NCBI RefSeq assembly: GCF_000715075.1
Contig: NC_134097.1
Coordinates: 71,209,190 to 71,273,189, forward strand
Source: Nicotiana tabacum
Lineage: Eukaryota; Streptophyta; Magnoliopsida; Solanales; Solanaceae
Length of the DNA: 64,000 nt
Reading direction: 5' to 3'
Below, one piece after another: positions 1 through 11,040 of the stretch; position 1 is the first letter of the stretch, and every line of letters begins with the position of its first letter. The notes under the pieces were generated by a model. It was given only the letters and a program-made list of their open reading frames with translations. It ran no database searches and was not told where the DNA came from. The position numbers and the translations under genes are program-made.

Positions 1-58
1 AAATCTTATGTGATTGCCTACGTATCATGTCCCCGCATGAATCAGACCGGGCGTAGTT
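1..58 (-). other. Conserved two-hairpin RNA module, copy 1 (after ORF1 of A)
   Basis: Sense-strand ACTACG begins near 57, followed by CTGATT, a short stem (TCATG/CATGA), then GATACGTAGGCAAT. CTACG pairs with CGTAG as the outer stem. A trailing AATC/GATT stem lies at about 1-16. It sits 190 bases past the end of ORF1. It is one of six copies in this window; the others are at 2625-2682, 26253-26315, 28183-28250, 60431-60497 and 62873-62930. Confidence 0.65.
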
Positions 59-244
59 TTGCCTTAAGTAAAATAAAGACACAATTTTGCATTTTATTAC
101 CAAAATATGTTATTACAAGCTACGCATTTGTAGAAAAACAAACAAACGAAATACGGACTCCACACTATTAACATTGTTTGATATGAAAAGAGAACAGAGG
201 GGTAGACAACAAACTTTTAAAAACCAAACAAGTGCAGACTTGAA
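59..244. other. Short non-coding interval after ORF1 of A
   Basis: AT-rich spacer between the ORF1 stop and the RNA module. No coding signature or repeat was recognised. Confidence 0.5.
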
Positions 245-2260
245 CTAGGGATACATTAAAGCCTTGAATTTTGGTGCCCGCGAGGCATCGTTCGGCCTTT
301 CCGCGGGCTTTGGTGCCAGGCCTCTTTGCAAGATTTTTAATTCCTCCATGATCCGGTGGACATAACCCATGACTGAGGCAAAAAGGGTATCACGGGGTAT
401 TTCTTCACATGTTAGGCATTTCGTGGTGATGTAGCGCCCAATCTCATTGATCCTACCCCTGATTCTATCCCTTTCCATACACAACTGTTCTATTAGTTGA
501 TTCTTTAATCCGAATACTTGAGTGTTGTCAACGAGCTGATCCTGGAACCTCTCCATTTGTTCTTCCATTCGGGCTATTGAATCATAGCAGCGCTTCCTAT
601 CTGTTCTAGCATCTCGGGCTTGTTTAAGGACCCGATCTCTAAGAGTGGAATTTGTTTCTCTCAATATTGCAATGCTCCCTTCATAATCCCTTCTCACTTG
701 CCATAGGTGTTTTTTCCGCGCTGCTACACCGTTTGCCCATCTGGCCCGTATTCTTGCTATGCTAGCCTCGGATCTTTCCAAGTCTTTTCGGCTTTAAATG
801 ACCTGATTCCTTAACCCTGCTATCAACCTTTTATTGGACTGGCTCCTCCGTTGGTTGTCGGCATCCATTATGACTTGTCGGTTTTGAGCTCTAAGAGAGT
901 CATTCTCTTGGGCTGATTTCTTTTTGTTCCCTTCATTGGCTGCAGTTTGAACTTCTTTTTCAAACTGAAGATCTATGACCTGCTGTTTCAGTTTGCCTAT
1001 TGTGGCCATGTATTCATTTTCCTTTGCCAACCAGTCCCAATGCTCTTGTGAGGACTTGGAAAATTCTTGAAGGTGAGGTCTTTTAGCCGGCCTTCCAGAC
1101 GACATTTCCCCTTTGTACCAAGCCTGATATCCGGGTGAAACTTCCCCTCTTTCCTCATTTAGTACACAAGTATTTGCCTCTAAGTATTGACATTGGCTCC
1201 AAATCTGGCGGACCCTTGCTTCAGGAAACTGGCCATCGGAACTGATCTCAATCACTTGAGTGCTTAGATCCTCATCTTTCGGCACTATCTGACACCTCCC
1301 AAGTTGCCTCAAAACCCGATACGGCGCATAAGGTTGAATGCTCTTAAGTCCCATCAAGAGAAAATGGGGCCTAGCTGCTGGCATGTATATGACTTTGTCG
1401 ATCGGTAACCATCCCAGTGTCCACTGTATTTGATTGGCGTTGAGGGTCCGAAAATATGAGGTCCATGCCGAGACTCCTTCAGGTAGGCGGACCTTATTAA
1501 TTCTGGTGTAGAACTCCTCTACGCAAGTTTTCTCAGAAGATCCATGGCTCAGGAAATGGGCTCGGTGACATAGGTGTTCAGTCATCCATATTTGCAATAA
1601 CAAGTTACACCCTTCGAAAAAGTTCCCTCCGTCTTTGCAGGCCGTGAGAGCTCGGAACATATCAGATACAATCATGGGCACAAGTGTGCTGTCATTTTGA
1701 GTGAGCAAAGTACTGACGACCCCAGCTATCTTTATGTCAATATTCCCGTCTTTTCTTGGGAACACTAAAAGCCCTAAGAAGGTTATCATGAAAGCAACCC
1801 GTCTATGTTCATCCCACTTTTGACGGTTACTTTTGCTGCACAACTTGTTTTCTGGCTTGTTGAATCCTCCTATGTGGCCGTATCTTTGGTATATGAAGCT
1901 CAGAGTGCAAAAACCTTTTGCCAATTCTGGGTTATGGATCGTTCTGATTATCTTTAACGAGTCCAAAAATTGGTGCACCGCTACGGCTCTTGGAGCAACC
2001 AGGTATTTATGCCTCAACGGAACCTCAGCACTACCGATGTACCCTGCTATTTCCTCTAAAGTCGGGGTGAGTTCAAAGTCCGAGAAGTGGAAGACATTGT
2101 GCGCAAGATCCCAGTAAGGGACCAGTGCCCTTATATTATCCCCTCGAGGCCTGATACCCAACAAACCCGTGAGACCTTTCAGATGTTTCTTGACTTCGTC
2201 TCGCCCTTCTTTGCCTAAATCATTCCACCATAGCCGCAACTGGAGGGGAATTTTATTCAT
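245..2260 (-). pseudogene. Tat element A ORF1, DUF7745-like, one internal stop
   Basis: The reading frame starts at ATG 2260 and runs about 671 codons, broken once by TAA at 794-796. The 488-residue upstream part and the 178-residue downstream part share one frame. The N-terminal region has LRLWWNDL (residues 8-15), PYWDLAHNVFHFSDFELTP (about 48-66) and LEEIAGYIG. I recognise this as the DUF7745 type common in Solanaceae retroelement proteins; the function of that domain is not established. From about residue 410 the protein is rich in E, K, Q and R and looks coiled-coil; the part after the stop continues this (RMEEQMERFQDQL). A homologous broken ORF1 is at 17391-18951 in element T. The ORF lies between LTR/leader and the expected gag, the position of ORF1 in Ogre-like elements. 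It may be a gag-accessory or nucleic-acid-binding protein, but that is a guess. The stop is most simply a mutation. Confidence 0.8.
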
Positions 2261-2624
2261 GATTGAAAAAGGTTCATTTTAAGTCGTGCTAATTCTGCAC
2301 ATTTATTAATGTGATTAAACAAAAGAAAATTTATTTGGCTCAAAATGAATTGATTATTTATTTTTTTTATATAAAAGAAAGACCAGATTTTTTGAACACG
2401 ACATTTCAGCACTTCAGGGACGAAGATTTTAAGGTTGTGCGAGTTAGCCGATCAATAATAAAAATGACAGAAGTGGCCGTTTATGCAAAGTCAACCTTCC
2501 AGCGTCCCTTTTAAGAACATTCGACTATTTTTGATAAAAACGACGTCCCCCAACTCTATGACGAAAAATTACAATTTTTTGAAATGTTTGGGCTATTTTT
2601 TTTTTTTGAAAAATGGGAGGTAGG

Positions 2625-2682
2625 ACCCGACGAGGGTTGCCTATGTATCTCACGCCCTGTGAGAATCAAACCGGCGTAGTTC
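2625..2682 (-). other. Conserved two-hairpin RNA module, copy 2 (before ORF1 of A)
   Basis: Sense GAACTACGCC starts at 2682, then TTGATT, an inner stem TCTCAC/GTGAGA around AGGGC, then GATACATAGGCAACC and a second stem ACCC/GGGT. The inner stem is perfect although its bases differ from all other copies. The outer stem has one mismatch (ACATAG in place of ACGTAG). Confidence 0.7.
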
Positions 2683-3100
2683 GCCCCCTATAAACTAAAC
2701 TTTGTAAACAATACTCCTTTCTTTTCCAATAAATCAAACTAAAAATTTTCAAAATTTCGGCAGGGTTTTGATACTACTTGGACATTGGTTTTATTTTTCT
2801 AAAAAAAATAAAATAAGTAATTATCTCCCTACACTGCTATATTTTTTTTCACAATTTTTCAAAAATTCCTGATTTCAGAAACCGGTCAGCATGCAGATCT
2901 GAAGCAAATAAATATGCAAAAAAACCAAGATGCAGCAGGATGGTCTTTTCATTTCAAGTTGCTTGTCCTAGACGGACCCAACCCCTGTGTTGAGTCCCCC
3001 AAGCCAAATGCAACATGATGAAAATAAACGTTCCTACTAGGGATCCGTCATGAAGTCAAGTTATTCTAGGTTCAACCTGGGTATATGTTCTAGACAGTGT

Positions 3101-3120
3101 ACCCGAGCGGACAACTCGAG
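3101..3120 (-). other. Leader hairpin with loop TTGTCCG (element A)
   Basis: Sense strand reads CTCGAG, loop TTGTCCG, CTCGGG. With the outer A-T pair the stem is seven pairs including one G-T wobble. It lies about 310 nt after the PBS. The same loop with a different but complementary stem (CTTGAG/CTCAAG) is in the leader of T at 17105-17123. Position and conservation suggest a packaging or dimerisation signal; this is inference. Confidence 0.6.
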
Positions 3121-3430
3121 TTGAGGAAGGAGCTCCTTTCCGGGAACCAAAAGGCCAGCCGGCTTAGAAACTTTCCGAGCCTCTTTTATTTCAGGGTATG
3201 ACACTAACAGAATAGGGAGTCTTAACCAGTAAGCACATCCCCGGAGGTGGGAGGAGAAGGTTTCGGCACAGTTTATATGTACAGTTCAAATAATATCAAA
3301 GCGGTAAAAAAAACATCATTTTGCACATTTAGGAAAGGACATGTAATAATATCAAATGATAAATAAAGCCAAATATAACAATTTATCTAAGCTCGAATTA
3401 TGAACCCTGAACCACGTGGTCGTGGGTTAG

Positions 3431-3448
3431 TCCCCAGCGGAGTCGCCA
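3431..3448 (-). promoter_or_regulatory. Primer binding site of element A
   Basis: Sense TGGCGACTCCGCTGGGGA follows the LTR end with a four-base gap. It begins with the TGG that pairs with the CCA end of a tRNA. Element T has nearly the same site (TGGCAACTCTGCTGGGGA). Ogre-type elements are reported to use tRNA-Arg; I believe this is that type but cannot confirm the tRNA here. Confidence 0.8.
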
Positions 3449-3452
3449 GAGC

Positions 3453-5706
3453 TGTCACACCTCCTTTTTCGCCCGCGCCGCCTGCAAAGGGGCGCGGAAG
3501 GGAGTTTTTTCCAATTAAAGGATAATCGAAACGAGATTTTATTTAAAGATTCAGAGTCACCACTTGGGAGATTTATGGTGTCCCAAGTCACCGGTTGAAT
3601 CCCGAATCGAGAAAAATATTGACTATGTATTACAGTCCGCGAACCAGAAATCTGAGTAAGGAATTCTGTTAACCCGGGAGAAGGTGTTAGGCATTCCCGA
3701 GTTCCGTGGTTCTAGCACGGTCGCTCAACTGTTATATTCGGCTTATTTATCTGATTTTAATTCATATTGAACCTATATGCAAATTTAAACTTTTTAAACG
3801 CTTTTATTATTGTTATTTCTCAACGAGAATTGCAACGACGTGAAAACACATCTCGAACCATGTCACATCAATGCACACGTGGTTGTTGACACATCACGAC
3901 TCCGTTGAGATTTGGATTTGGGTCACATAAATGTGCACCCGGGTTTAAGAAAGTAATGTTATTTAAAGTACGCGCCTAAAAAGACTAACGCGTGGTTATT
4001 TTGGGAAAAGACCATGAAGTTCGCTAAACGGCCGATCCCGAGTTCTAAATAATTAATACATATATTTGTGTGGGCCCCGCAATCTATGCGTTTTATTAGG
4101 CGAGGCTCATTTCGTTTATTTTTAAAAGGACGATCCTAAAGTGACTATTGTCCTCCTATTTCATTTGTCTCTAAAGAAATAAATAAAGAGGGCCTTGATT
4201 ACTTAGTATTATAAGATCGGGCTTCAAAAAATGTGACAGCCCAGCTAAAACAATTGTTGTACATGTAACTAATTTGCAGGATCAGTGACCGTTTGTACCT
4301 ATGAGAATCAGCGCCTTTCTGATTTTTTGTTTAATTATGAACAAAGCTGATTAGCCAGAAGTCGTTAAACAACGTCAATTCCTAAATCAAACTTAGGCAT
4401 CCTTATAGCTAAAATCTATGCACTACTGAACACTACTCATGCCATCTTAAACCTAAGAATTTATCAATGACTAGCTATTACTCCAAGAAATATAAGTCAT
4501 TATAAACATGCTTTATCAAATGACATGCAAAGTTATTTGTTCCTAGCAAATTGAATACTCAGTCATCAACACAAGTGCATACCAAATTACAGTTCATGCG
4601 TTAATGCTCAGTTCAGCTGGCCTTCGAACAGTGCTCAAGTTAACAAATATACTAATAGGGATTTTACAACTATAGCTCACAGTCCACTGAACATGATTTG
4701 TAAAATGCTTCAGACTATTCAAGTCTTAATGACTATACAACTGTAGAGTTTGGTTCATTACTACAAATCGGAAGTTCACATAACAGTCCAAAATACTTAA
4801 TTACGGTCTAGGTTTTAACGACAAAAGACAAAACTAAACTAAACCAGGCAACTTATATCAATTACTATCTGTTTTAACCATAAACACAGTTGAAATCAAG
4901 ATGAACAGGGGTCTGATGAACAATTTCATATTATCGACTCCAATTCAAAGTTACATCATGGTGGACTCAAATGTGTGTACCTGGAGTTGGAACAGAAACA
5001 AAGTAGAAGAGAAGTAAGCAACAGCAATGCAACAGTGGCAGCAGGTACCACAGCAATCCAGTTAAAATTCCCCAGCAATACCAATAGCAACACAAACAGA
5101 CTCAACCAAGCGTGTATTAAACCCAAAACTAAACTCGTAGACCACTGAACCAATTAAGCAATCAAAAGGAATCAGATTCACAGTCCAAAATTCGAGTTAC
5201 TCCTATAGATGTAATGAAACAGTATCTTTCTTTTTGTTTTCTCTTTTCAACTCTCAAGCCCTCTCTTAAGATTTTCAGAATAATCTCCCTCCTTTTTTCA
5301 AACATTTTCCAGCTTTTAGAATTCAACTTCCTTCCAGTTTAGTATTCAAGTTTTTTTTTCTCTTTTGTTCTAGAATCTCCCCAGCAATTCTCCCTCTCTC
5401 TTCTTTTCTTCAGAAATATTTCTCTCTTCAATTCTCACTCCCCTAGATTAAAAGTCTGTTTTTATCTCCTCTTTAGTTCTGATTTTTTCTTCCAAATTCA
5501 GTCTCTCTCTCCCCTCTCTTTTAAAATTCTCCCCCCTTTTTTTAATTTTAAATTAATTATAACATGATAAACATTCACTGACAAAAACACAAATAATTAT
5601 CCAAAAATGCCACGCAAATCCTAAAAATTGTACACCAAGAAAATTTTGTTTTATTTTTTGATTTCTTTTGGAGTAGTTTTCGTGAAGCAAAAATCACGTG
5701 CTCACA
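3453..5706 (-). repeat. 5' LTR of element A
   Basis: 2254 bp, TGTGAGCACGTG at the right end (sense start) to GGTGTGACA at the left (sense end), with TG..CA termini and the PBS adjacent. The last 350 bases closely match the end of LTR B (near 56412-56720). Sense-strand U3 is A/G-rich, which shows as the pyrimidine-rich stretch at about 5220-5540 on the plus strand. LTR B is 3908 bp, so the two differ by large indels, including a 319-bp duplication that B has and A lacks. Confidence 0.85.
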
Positions 5707-5974
5707 TGGGTTATCATGGCGATCCATGCCACGTGTTAGATTTTAGCACTGTCCAGTTGGACAAGGACTTGTCTTATAAGGAGGAGCCGGTAGCTAATCT
5801 AGACCGGCAAGTTCGTCAGTCGAAATCGAAGAGTTTTCCTTATGTTCATGTTCAGTGGAGAGGTCAGCCCACTGAGGCATCGACCTGGGAGTCCGATTCT
5901 GATATGCGGAGTTGTTATCCCCATATTTTCCCCGACTCAGATACTTCCTTCTTATGTCCGTTCAAGGACGAATG
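5707..5974 (+). pseudogene. Chromovirus pol C-terminus with chromodomain (copy 0)
   Basis: The frame from within 5707 to the TGA at 5973 encodes the C-terminal tail of integrase. It contains YHGDPCHVLDFSTVQLD, VQWRGQPTEASTWESD and a terminal LCPFKDE. The WRG..TEASTWE pattern is the chromodomain fold found at the integrase tail of plant chromoviruses, which directs integration to heterochromatin marks in that family. The same tail is repeated at 31076-31338. Everything upstream is lost because element A is inserted there. A purine-rich tract GAGGTGGAGGA at about 5984-5994 follows, the PPT directly before LTR1. Confidence 0.85.
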
Positions 5975-6719
5975 ATTTTTTTAGAGGTGGAGGATATGAT
6001 GACCCAAAAGGTCATCACTTTGTTGAAAGTTAATTTTGCATTCTGAGGCCTTATAAACCTCTTTCGGCATCACCTTGATTTGCATGCACAGTTCGGGCGC
6101 GTAGTAGGAAAACCAATATGTGAAAATCTGTGAAAAATAATAAATTTTGGGAATAAAATGAATTAAGTTGACTTAGATCAACATTTTGGGTAAACAGACC
6201 CGGACCCGTAATTTGATGGTCCCGGAGGGTCCGTAGGAAAATATGGGACTTGGGCGTATGCCCGAAATCGTATTCTGAGGTCCCAAGCCCGAGAAATAAA
6301 TTATTTTAAAGAAAATTATTTTCTAAAATTATTTATAAGGTTTGGAAATGAGATTTGATTAAAACTTGATAGTATCGGGCCCAAATTTTGGTTCCGACAA
6401 CCAGTACGGGTCTTATATATGATTTAAGATAAGTCTGTAAAGTTTGGTAAGAAACAAACTTGAAATGACGTGAATCGGATCGTTTTTGAAAAATTTTGAA
6501 AGTTTAAAGTTCTTAAGAAATTTCATGATTTTGATGCAAAATTCATAGTTGTTGATGTTATTTTAGTGATTTGAATATACGAGCAAGTCCGTATCATGTT
6601 TTAGGTTGGTGTGCGTGTTTAATTTGGAGCCCCGAGGGCTCGGGTGAGTTTTGGATAGGCCACAAGGTGTATTTTGGTCTTAGAAAATTGTAGGTTTTCA
6701 GCTGTTGCATTGCAGGCCT

Positions 6720-6965
6720 AAATGCGAAATCGCAAATGCGAGAGGCCTGTCGCAAATGTGAAAGAGGTCTAGGCCAGCCCATCCTCGCAACTGCGAGGGT
6801 TCTATCGTAAATGCGATCCCCTCCCTTCCTAGCCAGTGTTCGCAAATGCGACCCTATCTTCGCATTTCCCAGCTCGCAAATGCGAACCCTTTTTCGCAAT
6901 TCCCAACTTAGCCGAGGTTGGGGTTTGCAATTGCGAACCCCTGTTCGCATTTACCATACCTGCGA
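6720..6965. repeat. Cluster of TCGCAAATGCGA-type palindromes in LTR1
   Basis: At least ten exact or near copies of CGCAAATGCG or its complement, such as TCGCAAATGCGA, within about 240 bp, in both orientations because the motif is nearly self-complementary. The same cluster is at 32075-32310 in LTR2 and at 42715-42890 in a separate element. Confidence 0.85.
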
Positions 6966-7844
6966 CCTGTAACTTTTATACTTAGCCGAAAATCAGCCAT
7001 TTTTCACATCCATTCAAAACATAAACTTCCTAGGGCAATTTTTCAAGAACAACTCTTCTTCCAAATCGATTGTAAGTCAATTTTAACTCGTTTTATTCAA
7101 TTATTAACATCCTTTAACATGATTTCAACTCGAAATCAATGATTTTCATGGGGGAAATTGGTTGTTTTGGGTAGAGCCTAGGTTTTTCAAAAATTGGGGA
7201 TTTGGACCTCGATTTGAGGTTCGATTTCAAAACAAATTATATATTTGGGTTCATGGGGGAATGGGTAATAGGGTCTTGGTTCGAACCTCGTGTTTTGATC
7301 AAGTGGGCCTGGGGGCGATTTTTGACTTTTTGGTTAAAACTTTGGAAAACTCATTCTCATGCATTAGAATTGATTCATTTAGCATCTATTGATGTAATTA
7401 TGTAACTTGTGGCTAAATTCGAGCGAATTGGTGGTGGAAAGGGGTAAAGTGGTAATTAAGACGTGAATTGTGTTCGTGGCATCGAGTTAATGTTTGGTCT
7501 AACCTTAGATTGAGGGATTAGGAGTCGAGTCCTATTTGCTATGTGGTATTTGTCGAGTACGACATATAGGCATGGTGACGAGTATCTATACGTTGGTGTC
7601 AAACATGCCCGTTAGTCTTATATTGACTATTATGACCTTGTTGTATTATTCATGCTTTGATGATGATTTCTATTGTTGGGCAAAGTTTGTGGGAGTAATT
7701 GTGACATTTGAACATTGAGGAGCGTTGACTCGAGTTGTACAATGAAATGTGAAAGTATAAGTGGAAATTGAACCTTTTAGAGCATTGGCTCAAAGTGGTG
7801 AAGTGAGTTGTGAAGTGAAAGTGAAAAAAAGAAGAAAATAATTA

Positions 7845-8260
7845 TATTATCTCCTTTGCCGGGATATTGTTGCTTTTCATGTTATCTCCCTTGACGGGAT
7901 GTTGTTGTAGCTTTTATGTTGTCCCTTGCTGGGACTTGTTGTTGAATTATTGTCCCCTTGCCGGGATTCTTATTGTAGTTTCATTTATTTCCTTGCCTTA
8001 TTGTTTGAGATTGCTATTTGGGTGAGGAAGAGAGTTAAAGCACGAAGGGTGATGCCGTGTATTATTTGGTGAGAGAGCGATAAAGCACAAAGGCTGATGC
8101 CATTCTGCACGATGTACCATTCCATGCCAATTATATTGATTATATGGTGAGGACGAGAGTAAAATCACAAAGGGTGATGTCGTGCACATTTTCATTACTT
8201 GATTGCTTTGGTGAGGACGAGAGTAAAAGTACGAAGGGTGATGCCGTGCACTTAATCATT
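7845..8260 (+). repeat. Two interspersed repeat arrays in LTR1
   Basis: First array (about 7850-7990): four units built on TCCCTTGCCGGGATNTTGTTG, 35-40 bp apart. Second (about 8020-8255): four units built on GGTGAGGACGAGAGTAAAGC followed by a GAAGGGTGATGCCGTGC core. LTR2 has the same arrays at 33200-33655 with five units of the second type, so copy number differs between the two LTRs. Confidence 0.75.
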
Positions 8261-8396
8261 TCTAGTTCTTTGTTGTTATCCGAGATTTACTGTTTCCTTC
8301 AATTACCTATTGTCTTTCTATTCTGAATTGATATCTCCCCCCCAGCATGTTACCCCCCTCCATACTTGACTGTATAGTATTGTTCTTCTTTTCCGC

Positions 8397-8405
8397 TATA
8401 TATAG
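8397..8405 (+). promoter_or_regulatory. Putative TATA box of LTR1
   Basis: TATATATAG about 550 bp before the LTR end, within a pyrimidine-rich context. The LTR2 counterpart near 33798 reads TGTATATAG. Probable U3 promoter; the start site cannot be fixed. Confidence 0.45.
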
Positions 8406-8953
8406 TTGAATTGCACAGGTTTATTTGGTAGTCTGGTCCTAGCCTCGTCACTACTTCACCGAGGGTGGTCTAGGCACTTACCAGCACATGGGGTCGGTTG
8501 TGCTATAACTACACTTTGCACTATCTGCAGATTTTTGGACCGTAGTTTGGAGGCTACCTTCATTCCACGTTGAGATCTAAGGTAGACCTGCAGGCTTCTG
8601 CAGGCCCTGACGTCTCCTCTATCCTTTATTTCCTGTTTCATCTCTTTGCTTCAGAAACAATGTGTCTTTTATTTTCAGTCCTTGTATTTAGCAGTCTTAG
8701 ACCGTCTGTGGAACTGTGACACCAGTTCTGGGTGATTAAGGCTTAAACTGTTGTAATAGACACATGTTCACATATTTTGTTGCTTTCTTTCGCTTATTCT
8801 AAATTTCCGCTGTTTACACATTATTGTTTTATATAATGTTAAAGAGAATAAAATTGGTAAAATGGGTAACTTGTTCAATAATTGGCATGCGTAGCTGACA
8901 TTAGTAGGTTCCATCACGACTCCCGAGGGTGGAAAATCCGTGTCGTGACAAGT

Positions 8954-8965
8954 TGGTATCAGAGC
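8954..8965 (+). promoter_or_regulatory. PBS of chromovirus C (initiator Met tRNA)
   Basis: TGGTATCAGAGC three bases after LTR1, the standard plant initiator-methionine-tRNA primer site. It is repeated after LTR2 at 34363-34374. Confidence 0.9.
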
Positions 8966-9148
8966 TCTAGGTTACATGGGTCTCACAATTCACAGACAAG
9001 CTTAGTAGAGTCTGAGGGATCGGTACGAACACGTCTGCATTTATCCCCCAGAGGCTACAGAGTTAGGAAACACTTCACATTTATTCTTTCTTATTGTGCG
9101 GTTTGGTTTCTCATCGCTAATTGAATTTCTACTCTGTTCTTTTGTAGA

Positions 9149-9990
9149 TGGCGAGAACACGTGCTTCCTCATCCACTGACCAGCAGCCCGAGCCCCCAGC
9201 AGCAGCTCTCACGAGGGGCAGAGGGCGAGGCTGAGGCTATGGTAGAGGCTGAGGTAGGGGCAGAGCTCAGCCTAGAGCAGCACCCGCGGTGGAGCCTCAG
9301 GTTGACTTTGATGATGTGGTTCCGGTCGAGATAGTTCCTGTGGGCCTAACTCAGGTCCTAGAGGGGTTTATTGTTACCCCGTACTCCATGATGCTCTGGT
9401 CCGCCTAGTGGGCCTTATGGAGGGTTTCACACGGGTAGGCTTGCTTCCTGTAGCACCAGCCGTCTCTCAGGCTGGAGGAGGAGCCCAGACTCCTGCTCTC
9501 GCACTCTGGAGAAGGTAGCTCCCCAGTTTCAAACTCCAGCAGTTTAGCCAGTTGGAGTAGTTTAGCCGGGTGTGGTAGCTCAGACCAGTGATGGAGCACC
9601 TATGTCTGCTGATGTTTTGTGGAGGTTGGATAGGTTCACCAAGCTCTTCACTACTACTTTTAGCAGCGCATCTTTTGAGAATCCCCAAGATTATCTAGAC
9701 AGCTGTCATGAGGTTCTCAGGAACATGGGGATAGTTGAGACCAATGGGGTCGATTTTGCTACTTTTCGCTTGTCTGGATCCGCCAAGACTTGGTTGAGAG
9801 ATTATTGCTTGGCTAGATCAGCCTGATCACCAAACTTTGACTTGGGAGCAGTTTACTCAGCTATTTTTGGAGATGTTTCTCCCCATCACCCAGAGAGGCA
9901 GTTTGAGCGTCTCTAGCAGGGTTCTATGACTGTTACCTAGTATAAGACCAGATTCATCGACTTGGCTCGTCATGCTCTTATCATACTTCC

Positions 9991-10056
<66 letters not shown>

Positions 10057-10690
10057 GGAGGTTTATTAACGGACTTATTGAACCGATTCGTCTTCAAATG
10101 GCTAGGGAGACTGGGAGTGAGTTATCTTTCCAGGAGATGGCCAATGTGGCCCGGAAGGTTGAGATGGTTTTGACGTAGGGAGGTGGTCATGGGTCGGACA
10201 AGAGGCCTTGTCACTCAAGCTGATTTAATGGTACCTCGTCTAGAGGTAGGGATTCATATGGTAGAGGCCATCCTCCTAGGCCTTTTTAGTTAGCACTTCA
10301 GGTTTTTTGCAGTGCTTCAAGTGGTCGTGGCTGTCAGATGCAGCATTCTGATCAGCAGTCCCACAGTGCACCGCTTGCTCCTATCAGTGCACCACCGTTT
10401 CAGAGTTTTGGGGTGGTCATTCAAGTCGTCAGGGCCAGCAGTCTCAGTAGCCAAGGACTTGTTACACTTGTGGTGACATGGGTTATATTGCTAGGTTTTG
10501 CCCTCGAGCACTGAGTAGCTATCAACATCAGGGTTCCCGTGCCATGATCCAGGCGTCGAGTGTTCCACAGCCCGCCCAGCCAGCTAGAGGTAGGGGTAGA
10601 GGTGCTAGAGGTGAAGTAAATGTATTAGAGGTGGAGCTCAGGACACTAGAGGTGGAGGCCAGCCAGCAACAGGCCGTCCCAGAGATGTAA
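9149..10690 (+). pseudogene. Chromovirus gag, broken
   Basis: Starts at ATG 9149 (MARTRASSSTDQQPEPP), then an RG-rich stretch with TGA and TAG stops. The capsid-like region includes SFENPQDYLDSCHEVLRNMG (near 9670-9730) and MARETGSELSFQEMANVARK (near 10098-10157). A CCHC-like knuckle at 10460-10501 reads CYTCGDMGYIARFC, in which the usual His is Tyr. Gag packages the element RNA. There are at least six stops and one or more frameshifts. A (GA)n run at 9995-10053 replaces normal capsid coding. The order gag-knuckle-protease is as expected for a chromovirus. It cannot make a functional Gag. Confidence 0.85.
9995..10053 (+). repeat. (GA)n microsatellite inside gag
   Basis: 59 bases of uninterrupted GA repeat within the gag frame, where it would encode an alternating Arg-Glu run. 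It is a post-insertion expansion at a spot where the ordinary gag sequence has a short GAGAG. Confidence 0.95.
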
Positions 10691-10734
10691 TCCAAGGTGG
10701 TAGGGCCTAGCCCCAATGTTATGCTCTTCTATCC

Positions 10735-11040
10735 AGGCCCGAGACTGAGGCTTCCGACGCAGTTATAACACGTACGGTTCTGGTTTGTGGTAGGGATGCT
10801 TCAATGTTATTTGATCCAGGGTCTACATACTCTTATGTGTCATCTTATTTTGCACCGTATCTGGTCATGCCTAGTAATTCTTTGAGTGCTCCTGTTTATG
10901 TGTCTACACCAGTGTGTGATTCTATTGTGGTAGATCGAGTCCATCATTCTTGTATAGTTGTGATTGGAAGACTTGAGACTTGTGTAGATTTTCTTCTTCT
11001 AGACATGGTCGATTTCGATGTCATATTGGGGATGGACTGA
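10735..11040 (+). pseudogene. Chromovirus protease region
   Basis: Retropepsin-like aspartic protease that would cleave the polyprotein. The frame reads through TVLVCGRDASMLFDPGST, giving the active-site tripeptide as D-P-G (around 10813), the form I associate with this plant lineage, then FLLLDMVDFDVILGMD (near 10990-11037). TGA at 11038-11040 takes the place of the Trp expected after GMD (TGG to TGA). The frame continues into pol. Confidence 0.75.

Larger units (their letters stand above)
2261..3430 (-). other. Leader of element A (PBS to ORF1)
   Basis: About 1.2 kb with no supported ORF. It holds the RNA module copy 2 (2625-2682) and the leader hairpin (3101-3120). Long T and A runs occur at 2590-2610 and 2845-2852. 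The short plus-strand ORF at 2311-2514 has no recognisable content. Confidence 0.7.
1..5706 (-). mobile_element. Tat/Ogre-like Ty3/gypsy retrotransposon A, 5' half
   Basis: Reading leftward on the minus strand the order is 5' LTR (5706 to 3453), a tRNA-type primer site two to four bases after the LTR, a leader of about 1.2 kb, then an extra open reading frame (ORF1). Gag and pol would lie left of the window. An additional ORF between leader and gag is characteristic of the Tat/Ogre group of plant Ty3/gypsy elements. The LTR start TGTGAGCACGTG and end GGTGTGACA match the LTR of element B (56412-60319), so the two belong to related families. Element A lies inside the 3' end of a chromovirus pol gene (5707 onward). 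The far LTR and target duplication cannot be seen. Confidence 0.85.
5997..8950 (+). repeat. Chromovirus LTR1
   Basis: 2954 bp, TGATGACCC to CGTGACA. The PPT is at the left edge and the PBS TGGTATCAGAGC begins three bases after the right edge. It is homologous along its whole length to LTR2 (31360-34359) with many scattered differences. It carries a cluster of CGCAAATGCG motifs (6720-6965), two internal repeat arrays (7845-8260) and a TATA box (8397). Confidence 0.9.

Noticed and set aside
794..796. TAA inside ORF1 of A as a boundary between two genes
   Set aside because: Both sides share one frame and continuous coiled-coil composition, and the downstream part has no ATG of its own at the boundary.
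6594..6950. Minus-strand 118-residue ORF in LTR1 (and its match at 32108-32305)
   Set aside because: It translates the CGCAAATGCG palindrome cluster and is present only because that cluster lacks stops.
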